A stretch of DNA of 64,000 nt from Leptospira paudalimensis. GTDB taxonomy: Bacteria; Spirochaetota; Leptospiria; Leptospirales; Leptospiraceae. The stretch's first letter is position 1; each line of letters begins with the position of its first letter. The notes under the pieces are model-generated. The model was not told where the DNA came from, ran no database searches, and saw only the letters and a list, made by a program, of their open reading frames with translations. This document shows positions 54,616-64,000 of this stretch, piece after piece. The position numbers and the translations under genes were made by a program. The stretch is taken from NCBI RefSeq assembly GCF_026151345.1, contig NZ_JAMQPR010000001.1, positions 1,718,231 through 1,782,230 of the forward strand, in the 5' to 3' direction.

Positions 54616-54647
54616 GCCGGTAATTTTTATGAATTACCGGCTTTTTT
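54616..54647 (+). terminator. Rho-independent terminator after the monooxygenase
   Basis: GCCGGTAATT (54616-54625) pairs perfectly with AATTACCGGC (54632-54641), followed by TTTTTT. A strong 10-bp stem with a 6-base loop and T-run. It lies 31 bases after the monooxygenase stop. The convergent lipoprotein gene ends 15 bases further on. Confidence 0.92.
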
Positions 54648-54661
54648 GAACAAAAGAGTAA

Positions 54662-55345
54662 TCAGAGATTCGTAAAATATTGGTGCCAGGAAGTTCCTTC
54701 AAAGATTTCCCTTAACGTTGGTTTAAAAGAGTCTATTTCTTCTTGTGAGTTTTTTACTTTTGTAATTTTCTCAATTCGTACTTGTCTCGTGTGACCACCA
54801 ACAAGCGTAGTTAACACCACTTCAGCAGTATTATTTTCAATGCCAGGAGCAATCTTTTTAGATAGTAAAAGTTGATTTCCTTGTAAGTTTAAAGAATCCT
54901 CAGCTATCATACAATAAACAATTCCAGGTATCGTAACTTCTTTTTCTTTCACACGGAACTTTGATTTTTCTATCGAAGTGTCATCTAAAACGATATACAA
55001 GTCTGCAGTTTGATTCGAAGTTTCATTTCGTCTATAGAATCCTGCGATTGCATATTCACCTGGTTCCAAATTGAGAAATGTTACTTGATCTCTATTTTCA
55101 AATGTTGATTCAATCAATTCCATATCTGCAAAAGATTTTTTGTCCTTTGATACTTTGAGAATATAAACCTTAGTAGCAAATCGGTCCGGTACGAGTGGTA
55201 AATAAATTGGAAATCCAATTTTTAAACTCATTGCACCTGATTTGTTTTGGATTACGTTATTACTTGGCTTTTTAACAGCAGTTACACACCCAAAAGTAAC
55301 CACAATAAAACTAACGTAGATTAAATTTTTAATTTTTTGTTTCAT
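54662..55345 (-). CDS. Hypothetical lipoprotein
   Basis: A 227-residue predicted lipoprotein with signal peptide IKNLIYVSFIVVTFGC (Cys near 20). The mature protein is rich in beta strands (FLNLEPGEYAIAGFYRR resembles carboxypeptidase-regulatory or DUF-type beta sandwich turns) and ends in a helix. No catalytic motif. It lies about 95 bases downstream of the L,D-transpeptidase gene on the same strand. Function unknown. Confidence 0.7.
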   Translation of the reverse strand: MKQKIKNLIYVSFIVVTFGCVTAVKKPSNNVIQNKSGAMSLKIGFPIYLPLVPDRFATKVYILKVSKDKKSFADMELIESTFENRDQVTFLNLEPGEYAIAGFYRRNETSNQTADLYIVLDDTSIEKSKFRVKEKEVTIPGIVYCMIAEDSLNLQGNQLLLSKKIAPGIENNTAEVVLTTLVGGHTRQVRIEKITKVKNSQEEIDSFKPTLREIFEGTSWHQYFTNL

Positions 55346-55438
55346 TTCGTCTAGAGAGTAGACAACCAGATCCGATCGTCAAACACATTACACGACATTT
55401 TCTTGTTATGTGAAAAAAACTGATTTTATTTTTTTTAT

Positions 55439-56185
55439 CTAATTGTTTTCATCAGAGGCAATGATGAGAAGATAAGGATTTTTATTCCCATCTAACTGTT
55501 GCAAAATTGTCTGCAAATCAACTAATTTAATTCCGACACAACCTGACGTGGGTTTGGTTTCTTCCCAAGGGTGGATAAAAATCATACTTCCATGGCCTGG
55601 GATACTTGGATTCGTATTATGCTCTATGACGATAAACAGTTGGTAAATGGAAGAATTCCATAAAGGTGTGGCACCTTTCTCTTTTTTGCGAATCAATTGG
55701 TTGTAATGTTTTGAGCTAGGAACATCACTCCAATAGTCATTTTTTTGTATTTGAGTGTATTCTAAATTTGGAATAGAATTTTTTTCTTTACCTAGGACTC
55801 TCCGAATCGGATAACTTCCGTAAGGTGTAAATCCATCACCTTCTCGTTTTTCATCCGCTGGGATGAGTCCACTCCTGCCGAACCATACGGTTACAACTGG
55901 AGTCAATAGTTTCCATTCTCCCTCTTCTACTCCATACAAATGAAGTTCACCTTGGGTTTCTCCAGGTTCTCCTAGGATGAGAAGTATTTGTTCGGATTGG
56001 TAAAGACCGGAATGGAAAGATGTTTGGGGTTCAGAACCAACTTCGTTTGCGAGAAATACGAAAATGAGAACGGAAAAGAGAGCGCAAAATGACCTAATTT
56101 GAGGGAAGGAACGGTGAAATTTGAGAAAATCGGTGGAAATTTTTAGGGATACGCCGGAAAATTGAGGAATTCGATTGGAAACCAA
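55439..56185 (-). CDS. L,D-transpeptidase family protein (YkuD domain)
   Basis: A 248-residue envelope enzyme predicted to form 3-3 peptidoglycan cross-links or attach proteins to peptidoglycan. After a signal/anchor segment (about 31-50, SFCALFSVLIFVFLANE) the YkuD domain contains HGSMIFIHP near 200 and the catalytic SGCVGIKL near 220. The frame begins with TTG at 56185 without a good ribosome binding site, and no in-frame ATG precedes the hydrophobic segment. It starts only 21 bases after the 3' end of tRNA-Asn on the same strand. Confidence 0.85.
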   Translation of the reverse strand: MVSNRIPQFSGVSLKISTDFLKFHRSFPQIRSFCALFSVLIFVFLANEVGSEPQTSFHSGLYQSEQILLILGEPGETQGELHLYGVEEGEWKLLTPVVTVWFGRSGLIPADEKREGDGFTPYGSYPIRRVLGKEKNSIPNLEYTQIQKNDYWSDVPSSKHYNQLIRKKEKGATPLWNSSIYQLFIVIEHNTNPSIPGHGSMIFIHPWEETKPTSGCVGIKLVDLQTILQQLDGNKNPYLLIIASDENN

Positions 56186-56205
56186 TGTGCGAAGTGGAAA
56201 AGACC

Positions 56206-56279
<74 letters not shown>

Positions 56280-56296
56280 ATCTCGAATCTGTGACC

Positions 56297-56324
56297 ATGC
56301 TACGGAGAAAGCCCGCTAGGTCAA
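56297..56324 (-). promoter_or_regulatory. Promoter of tRNA-Asn
   Basis: On the minus strand TTGACC (56319-56324) and TAGCAT (56297-56302) are 16 bases apart, ending about 17 bases before the tRNA 5' end, a good spacing for a sigma-70-type stable RNA promoter. Confidence 0.55.
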
Positions 56325-56502
56325 CGAAAAAATTATGTCATAGCGACGAGAAAATTTGCAAAAATTCTAAAAAATCCGATCCCAAGTCTTGAAAAAATAG
56401 ATGTTTCCAACTTAAGATTCCTTCATTGTGACATAATCCTCTCCGCTCCTGGTTTGAGGAAAAAATAGAAATTTTATATGTTGTTTGAGATGGGGTTCTT
56501 GC

Positions 56503-59500
56503 ATGAAGATTGAGAGGCATTTTACCAAAGGGAACAAGGGTTTATACCCGAATTTGACATGGGTTCGTAAGGACTCAAAAATTACAAATACGGACGGGTC
56601 GGTTGTGTTTGAAGCAAACGGCGTCGAAGTTCCCGATTTTTGGTCGCAAGTGGCTACCGATATCCTCGCGCAGAAGTACTTCCGCCGCAAAGGTGTTCCG
56701 AAGTACCTGAAAAAAGTCGCAGAAAAAGGAATCCCTGAATGGTTACAACGTTCGGTTCCTGATGATGAAAAACTCATCGCTCTGAACCCTGAAGACCGTT
56801 ACGTAGGAGAATCAGATTCCAAACAAGTATTCCACCGATTGGCGGGATGTTGGACGTATTGGGGTTATAAATATGGGTATTTTTCAGATGAAGATAGTGC
56901 CCGTGTTTTCTATGAAGAAGTGATCTTTATGCTCGCAAGCCAAATGTCGGCTCCGAACTCTCCACAATGGTTCAACACTGGTCTCCACTGGGCGTATGGA
57001 ATCGATGGAAAGTCACAAGGTCATTATTACGTAGATCCAAAATCGGGAAAATTAGTAAGATCAGCCTCTTCTTACGAACACCCACAACCACATGCATGTT
57101 TCATCCAATCTGTGGATGATGATTTAGTGAATGAAGGCGGAATCATGGACCTTTGGGTTCGCGAAGCTCGCCTCTTTAAATACGGTTCTGGAACAGGAAC
57201 CAATTTTTCCAACTTACGTGCAGCCAATGAATCCCTTTCTGGTGGTGGCAAAAGTTCTGGTCTTATGTCTTTCCTAAAAATTGGGGACCGTGCTGCTGGT
57301 GCCATTAAGTCTGGTGGAACCACTCGTCGTGCAGCGAAGATGGTTTGTCTTGATATGGACCACCCTGATATCGAAGAATTTATCGATTGGAAAGTCCAAG
57401 AAGAGAAAAAAGTGGCATCCCTTGTCACAGGTTCCATTTTAAACAACCGACTCTTAAATGAAATTATGACGGCATGTGCTTCCGCCAAACAAACACTTGG
57501 TGAAGAAAAAGCATATGACCCAACTGCAAACGTAGAACTTAAGAAAGCCATCCAAAAAGCAAGAAAAGCCTTTGTTCCTGACAACTACATCAAACGAGTG
57601 ATTGATTTGTCGAGACAAGGATACAAAGACCTACTCTTTGAAGAACTCACAACTGATTGGCAATCAGAAGCATACAATACAGTTTCTGGACAAAACTCCA
57701 ATAACTCCGTACGAATCACAAATGAGTTTATGGAAGCGGTAGAAAAAGATCTCCCGTTCCACCTCATCAATCGCACAGAAAAGGAAAAAGCTCGCAAAGA
57801 AGGTCGTGAACCTAAAGCAGCAAAAACCTTACGTGCTCGTGACCTTTGGGAAAGAATTGCAAATGCAGCTTGGAACTCAGCTGACCCAGGAACTCAGTAT
57901 CATAGTACAATCAACGAATGGCATACTTGTCCAGAAGATGGAGCGATCAACGCATCCAATCCATGTTCTGAATACATGTTCCTCGACAACACAGCATGTA
58001 ACTTAGCTTCTGCGAACCTTGTCAAATTCCTAAAAGAAGATGGATCCTTTGATGTAGAAGGATACCGTTACTTGAACAAAATCTGGACCATCATCCTAGA
58101 AATTTCGGTTCTCATGGCACAGTTCCCATCGAAAGAAATTGCGGAATTGTCTTACAAATTTAGAACATTGGGGCTCGGGTATGCAAACCTTGGTTCCCTA
58201 CTTATGATCATGGGAATCCCTTATGATTCGCAAGAAGCAATGGCTGTGACAGGTGCAATATCGTCCATCATGCATATGACAGCTTATGCAACATCAGCAG
58301 AGATGGCAAAGGAACTTGGACCATTTGCTGGTTATGAAAAAAACAAAGACCATATGTTACGTGTGATCCGTAACCATAGACGTGCTGCATACAATGCACC
58401 AAAAGAAGAATACGAAGGATTAACCATCACACCAGTGGGAATTAACCCTTCTTTCTTACCTTCTTATTTACTCGAAGCAGCAAAAGAAGATTCTGACAGA
58501 GCATTGGCACTCGGAGAACAATTCGGATACCGCAATGCACAAGTTACAGTGATTGCTCCAACAGGAACCATCGGTCTTGTCATGGATTGTGATACAACTG
58601 GAATCGAACCTGACTTTGCACTTGTGAAATACAAAAAATTGGCAGGTGGTGGTTACTTCAAAATCATCAACCAATCAGTGCCTGCAGCACTGAAAAAATT
58701 GGGTTATAGCCAAGCAGAACAAGATGCGATTGTGAACTACTGTAAAGGCCATGCTACATTCAATGGTGCACCGGGTGTTAACACCGCTCGTTTGAAAGAA
58801 AAAGGATTCACTGAAGATGTGTTAGAGAAATTGGAAAAACAACTTCCGTTTGTATTTGATATCCAATTTGCTTTCAACAAATTCACGCTAGGTGAAGATT
58901 TTCTTGCAAAAACATTGGGCATTGACCCTTCCCTTTACAATTCCATGGGTTTCAATTTACTTGAAACATTGGGATTTACTGCAGATGAAATCGCACAAGC
59001 AAATGATTATGTTTGCGGAACGATGACCATCGAAAACGCACCTTTTATCAAAGAGAAGGATCTTCCTGTTTTTGATTGTGCAAACAAATGTGGTAAATAC
59101 GGAAAACGCTTTTTGTCTTATCAATCACACATCCGAATCATGGCAGCGGCTCAGCCATTCATTTCGGGTGCGATTTCCAAAACGATCAACCTTCCAGAAG
59201 AGGCAACCATCGAGGATGTAAAAAATGCATACCTCATGTCCTGGAAAGTGATGATCAAAGCAAACGCTCTCTACCGAGACGGATCAAAACTTTCACAACC
59301 ACTTAACTCCGTATTTCAGTTGTTAAGTGCAGTGGGAGAAGAGGAAGAAGAACTAAACACTACTTCCGCTCCAAAAACGGTAACTGAAGTGGCAGAAAAA
59401 TTGGTGTATAAATACATCTCGGAAAGAAGGAAACTTCCACACCGACGTGCAGGATACACGCAAAAAGCGATGGTGGGTGGTCACAAAGTATACCTCCGAA

Positions 59501-60129
59501 CAGGAGAATACGAAGATGGCCAACTCGGTGAGATCTTTATCGATATGCATAAAGAAGGAGCGGCATTCCGTTCCCTTATGAATGCGTTTGCGATTGCGGT
59601 TTCCCTTGGATTACAACATGGCGTTCCTTTGGAAGAATTTGTGGAAGCATTTACCTTCTTTAAATTTGAACCAAACGGTATGGTGTCTGGTAACCCTCAT
59701 ATCAAAATGTCTACTTCAGTAATCGATTACATCTTTAGAGAACTTGCGATCACTTATCTTGGTCGATACGACTTGGCACAAGTATCACCGGAAGACTTAA
59801 GAACTGACGAAGTGGGAAGAAAGGCAGAACCGACTCGAGATACTGTGGGAAAGCAGGAAAGTAGCGGTCCTCGTACTCCGCTACAAGTAAATGCAATTTC
59901 TATGAAATCGGTTCTCGAAGACAAAGCTGAAGTTGTAGCTGTGGCAGGCCAAACTCCACAACAACCAACCCAAGCACAATCCGCTGCGGCAACACTGAAG
60001 ATCATTGCGGAAGCGAGAACCAAAGGTTATACAGGAGATTCCTGTACCGAATGTGGTTCCTTCCAAATGGTACGAAACGGAGCTTGTCTCAAGTGTATCT
60101 CTTGTGGATCCACAACAGGTTGTTCATAA
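56503..60129 (+). CDS. nrdJ: Adenosylcobalamin-dependent ribonucleotide reductase
   Basis: A 1208-residue class II ribonucleotide reductase making deoxynucleotides independently of oxygen, using B12. The substrate-binding and radical core is visible ([15 protein letters not shown] near 225; [20 protein letters not shown] near 485; [19 protein letters not shown] near 690). The C-terminal tail has CTECG and CLKCISCG, the redox-active cysteine tail that is reduced by thioredoxin. The frame is open to TTG at 56485. ATG at 56503 has GGGG eight bases upstream and is preferred. No cobalamin riboswitch is visible before it. Leptospira need or make B12, which fits. Confidence 0.95.
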   Translation: MKIERHFTKGNKGLYPNLTWVRKDSKITNTDGSVVFEANGVEVPDFWSQVATDILAQKYFRRKGVPKYLKKVAEKGIPEWLQRSVPDDEKLIALNPEDRYVGESDSKQVFHRLAGCWTYWGYKYGYFSDEDSARVFYEEVIFMLASQMSAPNSPQWFNTGLHWAYGIDGKSQGHYYVDPKSGKLVRSASSYEHPQPHACFIQSVDDDLVNEGGIMDLWVREARLFKYGSGTGTNFSNLRAANESLSGGGKSSGLMSFLKIGDRAAGAIKSGGTTRRAAKMVCLDMDHPDIEEFIDWKVQEEKKVASLVTGSILNNRLLNEIMTACASAKQTLGEEKAYDPTANVELKKAIQKARKAFVPDNYIKRVIDLSRQGYKDLLFEELTTDWQSEAYNTVSGQNSNNSVRITNEFMEAVEKDLPFHLINRTEKEKARKEGREPKAAKTLRARDLWERIANAAWNSADPGTQYHSTINEWHTCPEDGAINASNPCSEYMFLDNTACNLASANLVKFLKEDGSFDVEGYRYLNKIWTIILEISVLMAQFPSKEIAELSYKFRTLGLGYANLGSLLMIMGIPYDSQEAMAVTGAISSIMHMTAYATSAEMAKELGPFAGYEKNKDHMLRVIRNHRRAAYNAPKEEYEGLTITPVGINPSFLPSYLLEAAKEDSDRALALGEQFGYRNAQVTVIAPTGTIGLVMDCDTTGIEPDFALVKYKKLAGGGYFKIINQSVPAALKKLGYSQAEQDAIVNYCKGHATFNGAPGVNTARLKEKGFTEDVLEKLEKQLPFVFDIQFAFNKFTLGEDFLAKTLGIDPSLYNSMGFNLLETLGFTADEIAQANDYVCGTMTIENAPFIKEKDLPVFDCANKCGKYGKRFLSYQSHIRIMAAAQPFISGAISKTINLPEEATIEDVKNAYLMSWKVMIKANALYRDGSKLSQPLNSVFQLLSAVGEEEEELNTTSAPKTVTEVAEKLVYKYISERRKLPHRRAGYTQKAMVGGHKVYLRTGEYEDGQLGEIFIDMHKEGAAFRSLMNAFAIAVSLGLQHGVPLEEFVEAFTFFKFEPNGMVSGNPHIKMSTSVIDYIFRELAITYLGRYDLAQVSPEDLRTDEVGRKAEPTRDTVGKQESSGPRTPLQVNAISMKSVLEDKAEVVAVAGQTPQQPTQAQSAAATLKIIAEARTKGYTGDSCTECGSFQMVRNGACLKCISCGSTTGCS

Positions 60130-60142
60130 AAAACAAAACCAA

Positions 60143-60176
60143 TCACCATCTAAGTTTGCAAAAAACTAGATGGTGA
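60143..60176 (+). other. Hairpin in the nrdJ 3' region
   Basis: TCACCATCTA (60143-60152) and TAGATGGTGA (60167-60176) are perfect 10-bp inverted repeats 14 bases apart and can extend by AGTTT pairing with a bulge. No T-run follows. It may stabilise the nrdJ 3' end. A proper terminator follows 55 bases later. Confidence 0.5.
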
Positions 60177-60224
60177 ATCCAAATAAGACCTGAGAAGGTC
60201 ACATAACGGATGAGGAAATATTAA

Positions 60225-60255
60225 AAAAGGGACCGAACATTCGGTCTTTTTTTTT
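60225..60255. terminator. Bidirectional terminator between nrdJ and gspN
   Basis: The stem GACCGA/TCGGTC (60231-60236, 60241-60246) with a 4-base loop is flanked by an A-run on the left and nine T on the right. It fits termination of nrdJ on plus and of the gsp operon on minus. Confidence 0.85.
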
Positions 60256-60344
60256 GCTAGCAGGTGTTTCCATTTGAAAGCAAAATTTGATACGTGTGTA
60301 AATGAACGATTTCAAGTATTCAAACAGACTTTAGGTGAAGAAGT

Positions 60345-61310
60345 TTAAGGAGTGGGAGCCGGTTCAATCGAACCTTCTTCTGGTTTTGGAGCCCCGCCAC
60401 CTAATTGGTTTAAGTTGGGAAGGTCTACTTTAGGAGACGATAAAGTTCCACGAACTGGGATACAGGTTTTCCCACCTTCTTGTGGTAATAAGGCCACCAT
60501 GCCTACCAAATCTTGCCTTTCTTGGGCAAATTTCTCAGTTAAGGAAAAACAAACCTTTAAATCCAATTGAGAAAACGAAATGGTATCTGACAATCGAACA
60601 ACACCTTGGAATTGGAATTTTGCTAGATTGGAATCAAGACTTCCTCTTTCGATGAGAAGTTTCCCCGAACGAATTTTAAAGAGTAAATTTGCTCTTTTGA
60701 TATCAGTTCCTTTTAAAGTTCCTAAGAAAGGAATGTCCATCGATTCCTTGATTTTCCCACCAGAAAGAGTAATTTCCCCTTCTCCATTCCATTTGGTAAT
60801 TTTATCGTCTAAGGGTGACAAACGAATCGGTAAATCTAAGGTTTGAATCCCTATCGAAAGATCACTTCCTTCATAACTAAAATAACCTATATTGATATCC
60901 CCTTCCAAACGGGATTGTAAAATTCCAAATACAGAAACACCAAGGCTTACTTCTTCTGCTTTTAATGATGTTCCAGTGGGAAAACTAACAACAAAACTAT
61001 CAAAAGATTTCCTTCCAATCATGGGGAAATGGATTTCTTTTGCATCCATTAAGATCCCTGTTTCTTTGCCTGTTTTAATGAGGACAGACCTAACAATTTC
61101 ATTGAGAGGGAAAATAAAAATCGTAAACAATAGAAAAGAAACAAATGAAATCGCAATGAGAGTTAGAATTTGTTTCTGATTTACTTTCGAGTGCTCTTCA
61201 TCGGAATCTTCATCAAAAAGTTCACTATCTTCTTCCAAGACTGACTCTTGAACGGCAACATCATCATCATCTAAATCAAAGTCTTCTTCAAATTCGTTTT
61301 CTTTTGCCAT
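60345..61310 (-). CDS. gspN: Type II secretion protein GspN-like
   Basis: A 321-residue inner-membrane protein. The first 45 residues are unusually acidic (FEEDFDLDDDDVAVQE...), a membrane helix follows (about 48-70), and the periplasmic part is beta-rich, as in GspN/AsmA-like proteins with repeated short strands (YEGSDLSIGIQTLDLPIRL; LKICFSL-type). It ends in a Pro-rich tail. GspN is an accessory part of the T2SS pseudopilus platform. It is one base after gspM, last in the operon. The acidic N-terminus is unlike most GspN. Confidence 0.75.
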   Translation of the reverse strand: MAKENEFEEDFDLDDDDVAVQESVLEEDSELFDEDSDEEHSKVNQKQILTLIAISFVSFLLFTIFIFPLNEIVRSVLIKTGKETGILMDAKEIHFPMIGRKSFDSFVVSFPTGTSLKAEEVSLGVSVFGILQSRLEGDINIGYFSYEGSDLSIGIQTLDLPIRLSPLDDKITKWNGEGEITLSGGKIKESMDIPFLGTLKGTDIKRANLLFKIRSGKLLIERGSLDSNLAKFQFQGVVRLSDTISFSQLDLKVCFSLTEKFAQERQDLVGMVALLPQEGGKTCIPVRGTLSSPKVDLPNLNQLGGGAPKPEEGSIEPAPTP

Positions 61311-61311
61311 T

Positions 61312-61836
61312 TTATTTCCCTTTCGACAAACGACTATAAGATGATACTTTCAAATTGACATCGTATATCTCTTTTTCTGCAAATGGTTTACGAAAACTAA
61401 GTAGGTCTACTTTTGCTTGGATTTGTTTGTTTTTTTCGATGTCGTAAACTAATTTGATGATATCTTGCAATAAAACAGAACGAAAGGATACATCGATTGT
61501 AATTTTGTTATAGTCCTTTTGGATGACATTACTAGTATCCTTCATGGTTTGGACTTTGTCTTTCAAATTATAACGAACCAAAATTTGATCCAATTTGGAA
61601 TACATAACACTTACGTCTTCTTCACTGCCACCAGATTGTAATCCACGTAAATAATTGTATTCTCGGATCACTCGGTCGAGTTCACCAGCTTGTGATCTAG
61701 TTTCGAAAATCTCATCTGATAATCGATTTCTTAAATCAGATAATAAAGTCACAATCGTATAAACACCAAGTAGCGAAACAAAACTAATGAGTCCAATCAC
61801 AAGGACTCGTTCTCTATCATTCAAACGATCAAACAT
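61312..61836 (-). CDS. gspM: Type II secretion protein GspM-like
   Basis: A 174-residue bitopic inner-membrane protein. Helix about 15-34 (VLVIGLISFVSLLGVYTIV) is followed by a coiled coil and a ferredoxin-like periplasmic domain. Size, topology and position directly after gspL support GspM, which pairs with GspL in the platform. Sequence conservation of GspM is low, so the name rests mainly on context. It shares its first base with the gspL stop. Confidence 0.75.
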   Translation of the reverse strand: MFDRLNDRERVLVIGLISFVSLLGVYTIVTLLSDLRNRLSDEIFETRSQAGELDRVIREYNYLRGLQSGGSEEDVSVMYSKLDQILVRYNLKDKVQTMKDTSNVIQKDYNKITIDVSFRSVLLQDIIKLVYDIEKNKQIQAKVDLLSFRKPFAEKEIYDVNLKVSSYSRLSKGK

Positions 61837-63458
61837 TAGGGTTCATCCTTTGGTGTCACAACATCCATTTTGATTTTAAAACTAACTTTGAATTTATTCA
61901 CACCCGTGATGAGACGTTTGTTTTGGATTTGGATATTCGTGAACTTTTCTGATTTTTCTAAAGCAGATTGGATGGTTCCAATTTCACCAAATTCGTTTAC
62001 CCTTCCGTAAATTTGGATCTCCTTTTCTTCAAAGTTAAACTGATCCAAAATAAAAGGTAGAACCTCGGGCGAAGGAAATTGTTCGGTTGCTTCATTCAAT
62101 ACATCAAGAACACTTTCTTGGGACAAAAACAATCTGTAAATTTCAGTTTTTTTACGTTCTGCCTTTAGTTTCTTATTGGCGGTATCAAGAGGGTCTTCCT
62201 CTTCACCTAACTCTCCGCCAATTCCATTTTTATATTTTTCGATTAATATTTGTTTGTTGGCAGCGATTTTCCGTTTATCCAAAATGATCCCAATCAAAAA
62301 TACACCGAAGAGTAAAATAAGAGATATACTCACCAAAATAATATGTGGTTTGAATGCAGCGAGTTTGAACCGATTGGTATGAATTTTTTTAGCAAAACCC
62401 GTTTCTAAAAAATTCACACGATTTCGGGATTCAAAGTGAACGCCAGTTGCAACAGACGTTACAAAACTTGGATCATTGATCCCTAAGAATTCATACCTAC
62501 CTGTTTTGATTCCTAATTTTTCTTCCAAATAACCAGTAAGATTCGGATAGAGACTTGCCCCACCAGATAATAAAATGAGGGTTGGTCTCTCTTGTTCTGG
62601 AAGGGAAAAAATACTGTTCTCAACTTCATGAACTACTTGGTCAAGTTTTGCTAAAATGAATTTACGTAATGACTTAAATTGGATGGCAGTGATGTGAAAC
62701 TGATTTAAAAATTTTGTTTCTTCAACCTTATCCATAGAATCAAATAAAAATCCAATTGGAAGTGATTCTTTGATAAGTCTTGCTTCTTCTAAGTCAATTT
62801 TGAGAATACTCGCAAACTCTGCGGTAATTTCTTCCCCACCGATATAAATTTGCCGAGTGTGCCTTAATTTTCCTTCATGGAGAACATTTAAAATACAATA
62901 ACGTCCACCTAAATCTAATTGTAAGATTGATTTTTCGGCAACTAACAAAGGATAATTTTTAGTAATAAGAGCCGAAAGTACAAAGGAATCTAACGATAAA
63001 CAACTTAATGTCAAATCACCTTTTGCAAAAGGTTTTAGAGCTCGAAATAATTCGGAATGATGAACATTGAAAGTGATTACATCAGAATTTTCTTTTCCTG
63101 TTCTCCAAGTTTTCCCAATAACTTCCAGTTCTTCCATAGGATAAGGAACTAAATTTTCCACTTCAAATGGTAAAACTTCTTGGATGGCTTTTTCTGAAAC
63201 CAAAGGAACTGTGAGGTCCCTTACAAATAAATTATGAATCCCTAAATTGAGTAAAAAACGATTTTCCTCTGGAAAAAAACTTTGGATAAATCGGATGATA
63301 TTGTATTCGAATGGATCCCCTTCATTTTCATCTAGTTCCACAACAGGTAAACTTTCCGTTCTGAGGATAACCACCTTTCCTAAAACTTTTTTGAATAAAA
63401 CACCCTTCAGGAAGGTAGATCCGTAATCGATAGCAAGGTATTGGTCAAATGATAACAT
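61836..63458 (-). CDS. gspL: Type II secretion protein GspL-like (PilM fold)
   Basis: A 540-residue inner-membrane protein. The cytoplasmic part has the PilM/FtsA actin-like fold: LAIDYGSTFLKGVLF at the N-terminus, LQLDLGGRYCILNV near 195 and LILLSGGASLYPNL near 300. A membrane helix near 375-395 (IILVSISLILLFGVFLIGII) and a periplasmic ferredoxin-like part follow. It links the GspE ATPase to GspM in the T2SS platform. Length is longer than E. coli GspL (about 400). It starts two bases after gspK. Confidence 0.88.
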   Translation of the reverse strand: MLSFDQYLAIDYGSTFLKGVLFKKVLGKVVILRTESLPVVELDENEGDPFEYNIIRFIQSFFPEENRFLLNLGIHNLFVRDLTVPLVSEKAIQEVLPFEVENLVPYPMEELEVIGKTWRTGKENSDVITFNVHHSELFRALKPFAKGDLTLSCLSLDSFVLSALITKNYPLLVAEKSILQLDLGGRYCILNVLHEGKLRHTRQIYIGGEEITAEFASILKIDLEEARLIKESLPIGFLFDSMDKVEETKFLNQFHITAIQFKSLRKFILAKLDQVVHEVENSIFSLPEQERPTLILLSGGASLYPNLTGYLEEKLGIKTGRYEFLGINDPSFVTSVATGVHFESRNRVNFLETGFAKKIHTNRFKLAAFKPHIILVSISLILLFGVFLIGIILDKRKIAANKQILIEKYKNGIGGELGEEEDPLDTANKKLKAERKKTEIYRLFLSQESVLDVLNEATEQFPSPEVLPFILDQFNFEEKEIQIYGRVNEFGEIGTIQSALEKSEKFTNIQIQNKRLITGVNKFKVSFKIKMDVVTPKDEP

Positions 63459-63460
63459 AA

Positions 63461-64000
63461 TTAATCTTCAGTATAGTATAACATCTGGTTGTTGGTAAGA
63501 TCAAATAATCCAGTTACCTTACGAACCACTTTATCCTTTATAATCCCGACCCCTGTAATTTTGTAAACTTCACCTTTTGTTTTAATCCGGCCACCCGATA
63601 CATCGGTTCCTTCCCCTGCTAGTTCCTTATACAAAGTAAGATCACCAGTGGTTTTAACTTGGAACTCAGGTTCTGTCTCCAGATCTTTCAATTCTTTAAT
63701 ATAGCCTCCTTTCTGCAACTTGAGTTTCAAAATTTTCATGGCGGCTTGTTTGGTCATAAAATCGGAAAGGGAAATGAGCACAAAATAGGGTGCCGTATTG
63801 ATATTGATCCTGTCATCATACGAATCTCCCGCAGGCAAATAGGCAGTGATATTATTCGAGAGCACATAGTCTTTATCGGAACGAAGTGCCCTTTCCTCTT
63901 CTGTCATAAAGTCTTTGGAATTATTTTTGTCGTAATCCTTAGGTTTTAAACTTTCATACACCACGGAGCGGTCATAGCCCTTCACATTTAAAAGTTCAGA
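63461..64000 (-). CDS. gspK: Type II secretion minor pseudopilin GspK, C-terminal part
   Basis: The window contains only the C-terminal 179 residues. The frame runs off the edge: the last codons read SELLNVKGYD, the usual GspK linker between its domains. The following ININTAPYFVLISLSDFMT is the characteristic N-x-N-T-A-P motif of GspK, and the helix-hairpin-helix-like region KAAMK... follows. The tail is LTNNQMLYYTED. GspK caps the pseudopilus tip. The 5' part, with the prepilin signal, is outside the window. Confidence 0.85.
   Translation of the reverse strand, partial: SELLNVKGYDRSVVYESLKPKDYDKNNSKDFMTEEERALRSDKDYVLSNNITAYLPAGDSYDDRININTAPYFVLISLSDFMTKQAAMKILKLKLQKGGYIKELKDLETEPEFQVKTTGDLTLYKELAGEGTDVSGGRIKTKGEVYKITGVGIIKDKVVRKVTGLFDLTNNQMLYYTED

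Noticed and set aside
56485..56502. TTG-initiated extension of nrdJ
   Set aside because: Six residues without a Shine-Dalgarno; ATG at 56503 is better supported.
56280..56502. Cobalamin riboswitch before nrdJ
   Set aside because: No B12-box-like conserved sequence or extended pairing is visible in the 220 bases.

Overview
The window looks like a chromosomal segment of a spirochaete of the genus Leptospira. A saprophytic lineage is possible, but I cannot settle the species. The evidence is low GC by eye, frequent TTG and GTG starts, many short lipoproteins with relaxed spirochaete-type lipoboxes (at least eight), an LptD/LPS assembly gene, a type II secretion operon, type B succinate dehydrogenase and B12-dependent ribonucleotide reductase. 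Almost everything is housekeeping or envelope biology. I see no IS element, prophage, CRISPR array, rRNA operon or recognisable defence island.

Layout. 0.1-7.4 kb: signalling and DNA repair: an EAL-type c-di-GMP protein with an M48 lipoprotein protease, a MORN-repeat lipoprotein, a UvrD/Rep-type helicase, and a receiver-HisKA protein with a worn ATP-binding domain. 7.6-16.2 kb: a plus-strand run of lptD, a polyprenyl glycosylphosphotransferase, gatC, gatA, hisF and a sodium:solute symporter. 16.2-21.4 kb: a minus-strand run of five overlapping genes, folD, CE7-like esterase, cysS, SpoU-type rRNA methyltransferase and lipase-like lipoprotein. 21.4-23.6 kb: asnS and a helical-repeat protein whose start codon lies in a hairpin. 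23.6-28.1 kb: an NSS transporter, a 38-codon MetS-like small subunit, a DinG-type helicase and an exported protein. 28.1-31.8 kb: a tandem-HTH regulator with a palindromic operator, a PPIase-like lipoprotein, a coiled-coil protein, a STAS protein and a polyprenol/dolichol kinase-like protein.

31.8-39.1 kb: a long minus-strand operon eno, ftsB-like, clpP, yheT-like, tldD, pmbA/tldE, DUF4416 and a lipoprotein. 39.2-44.0 kb: lepA, a divergent fold-type-II PLP protein coupled to a family 2 glycosyltransferase, and an exported protein. 44.0-47.4 kb: sdhCAB. 47.6-56.2 kb: lipoproteins, a SulP-STAS-carbonic anhydrase fusion, DoxX, an ArsR/AHSA1 pair, a Baeyer-Villiger-type monooxygenase and an L,D-transpeptidase just downstream of tRNA-Asn. 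56.5-60.1 kb: nrdJ. 60.3-64.0 kb: gspK(partial)-gspL-gspM-gspN.

The genes are packed, with many 1-19 bp overlaps that imply translational coupling. The most notable points are small: an overlooked 38-aa transporter subunit, a self-duplicated XRE regulator with a promoter-embedded palindrome, a start-codon-masking hairpin, several enzymes with eroded active sites, and a structured non-coding stretch at 51.7-51.9 kb. I did not find a clear-cut novel multi-gene system.
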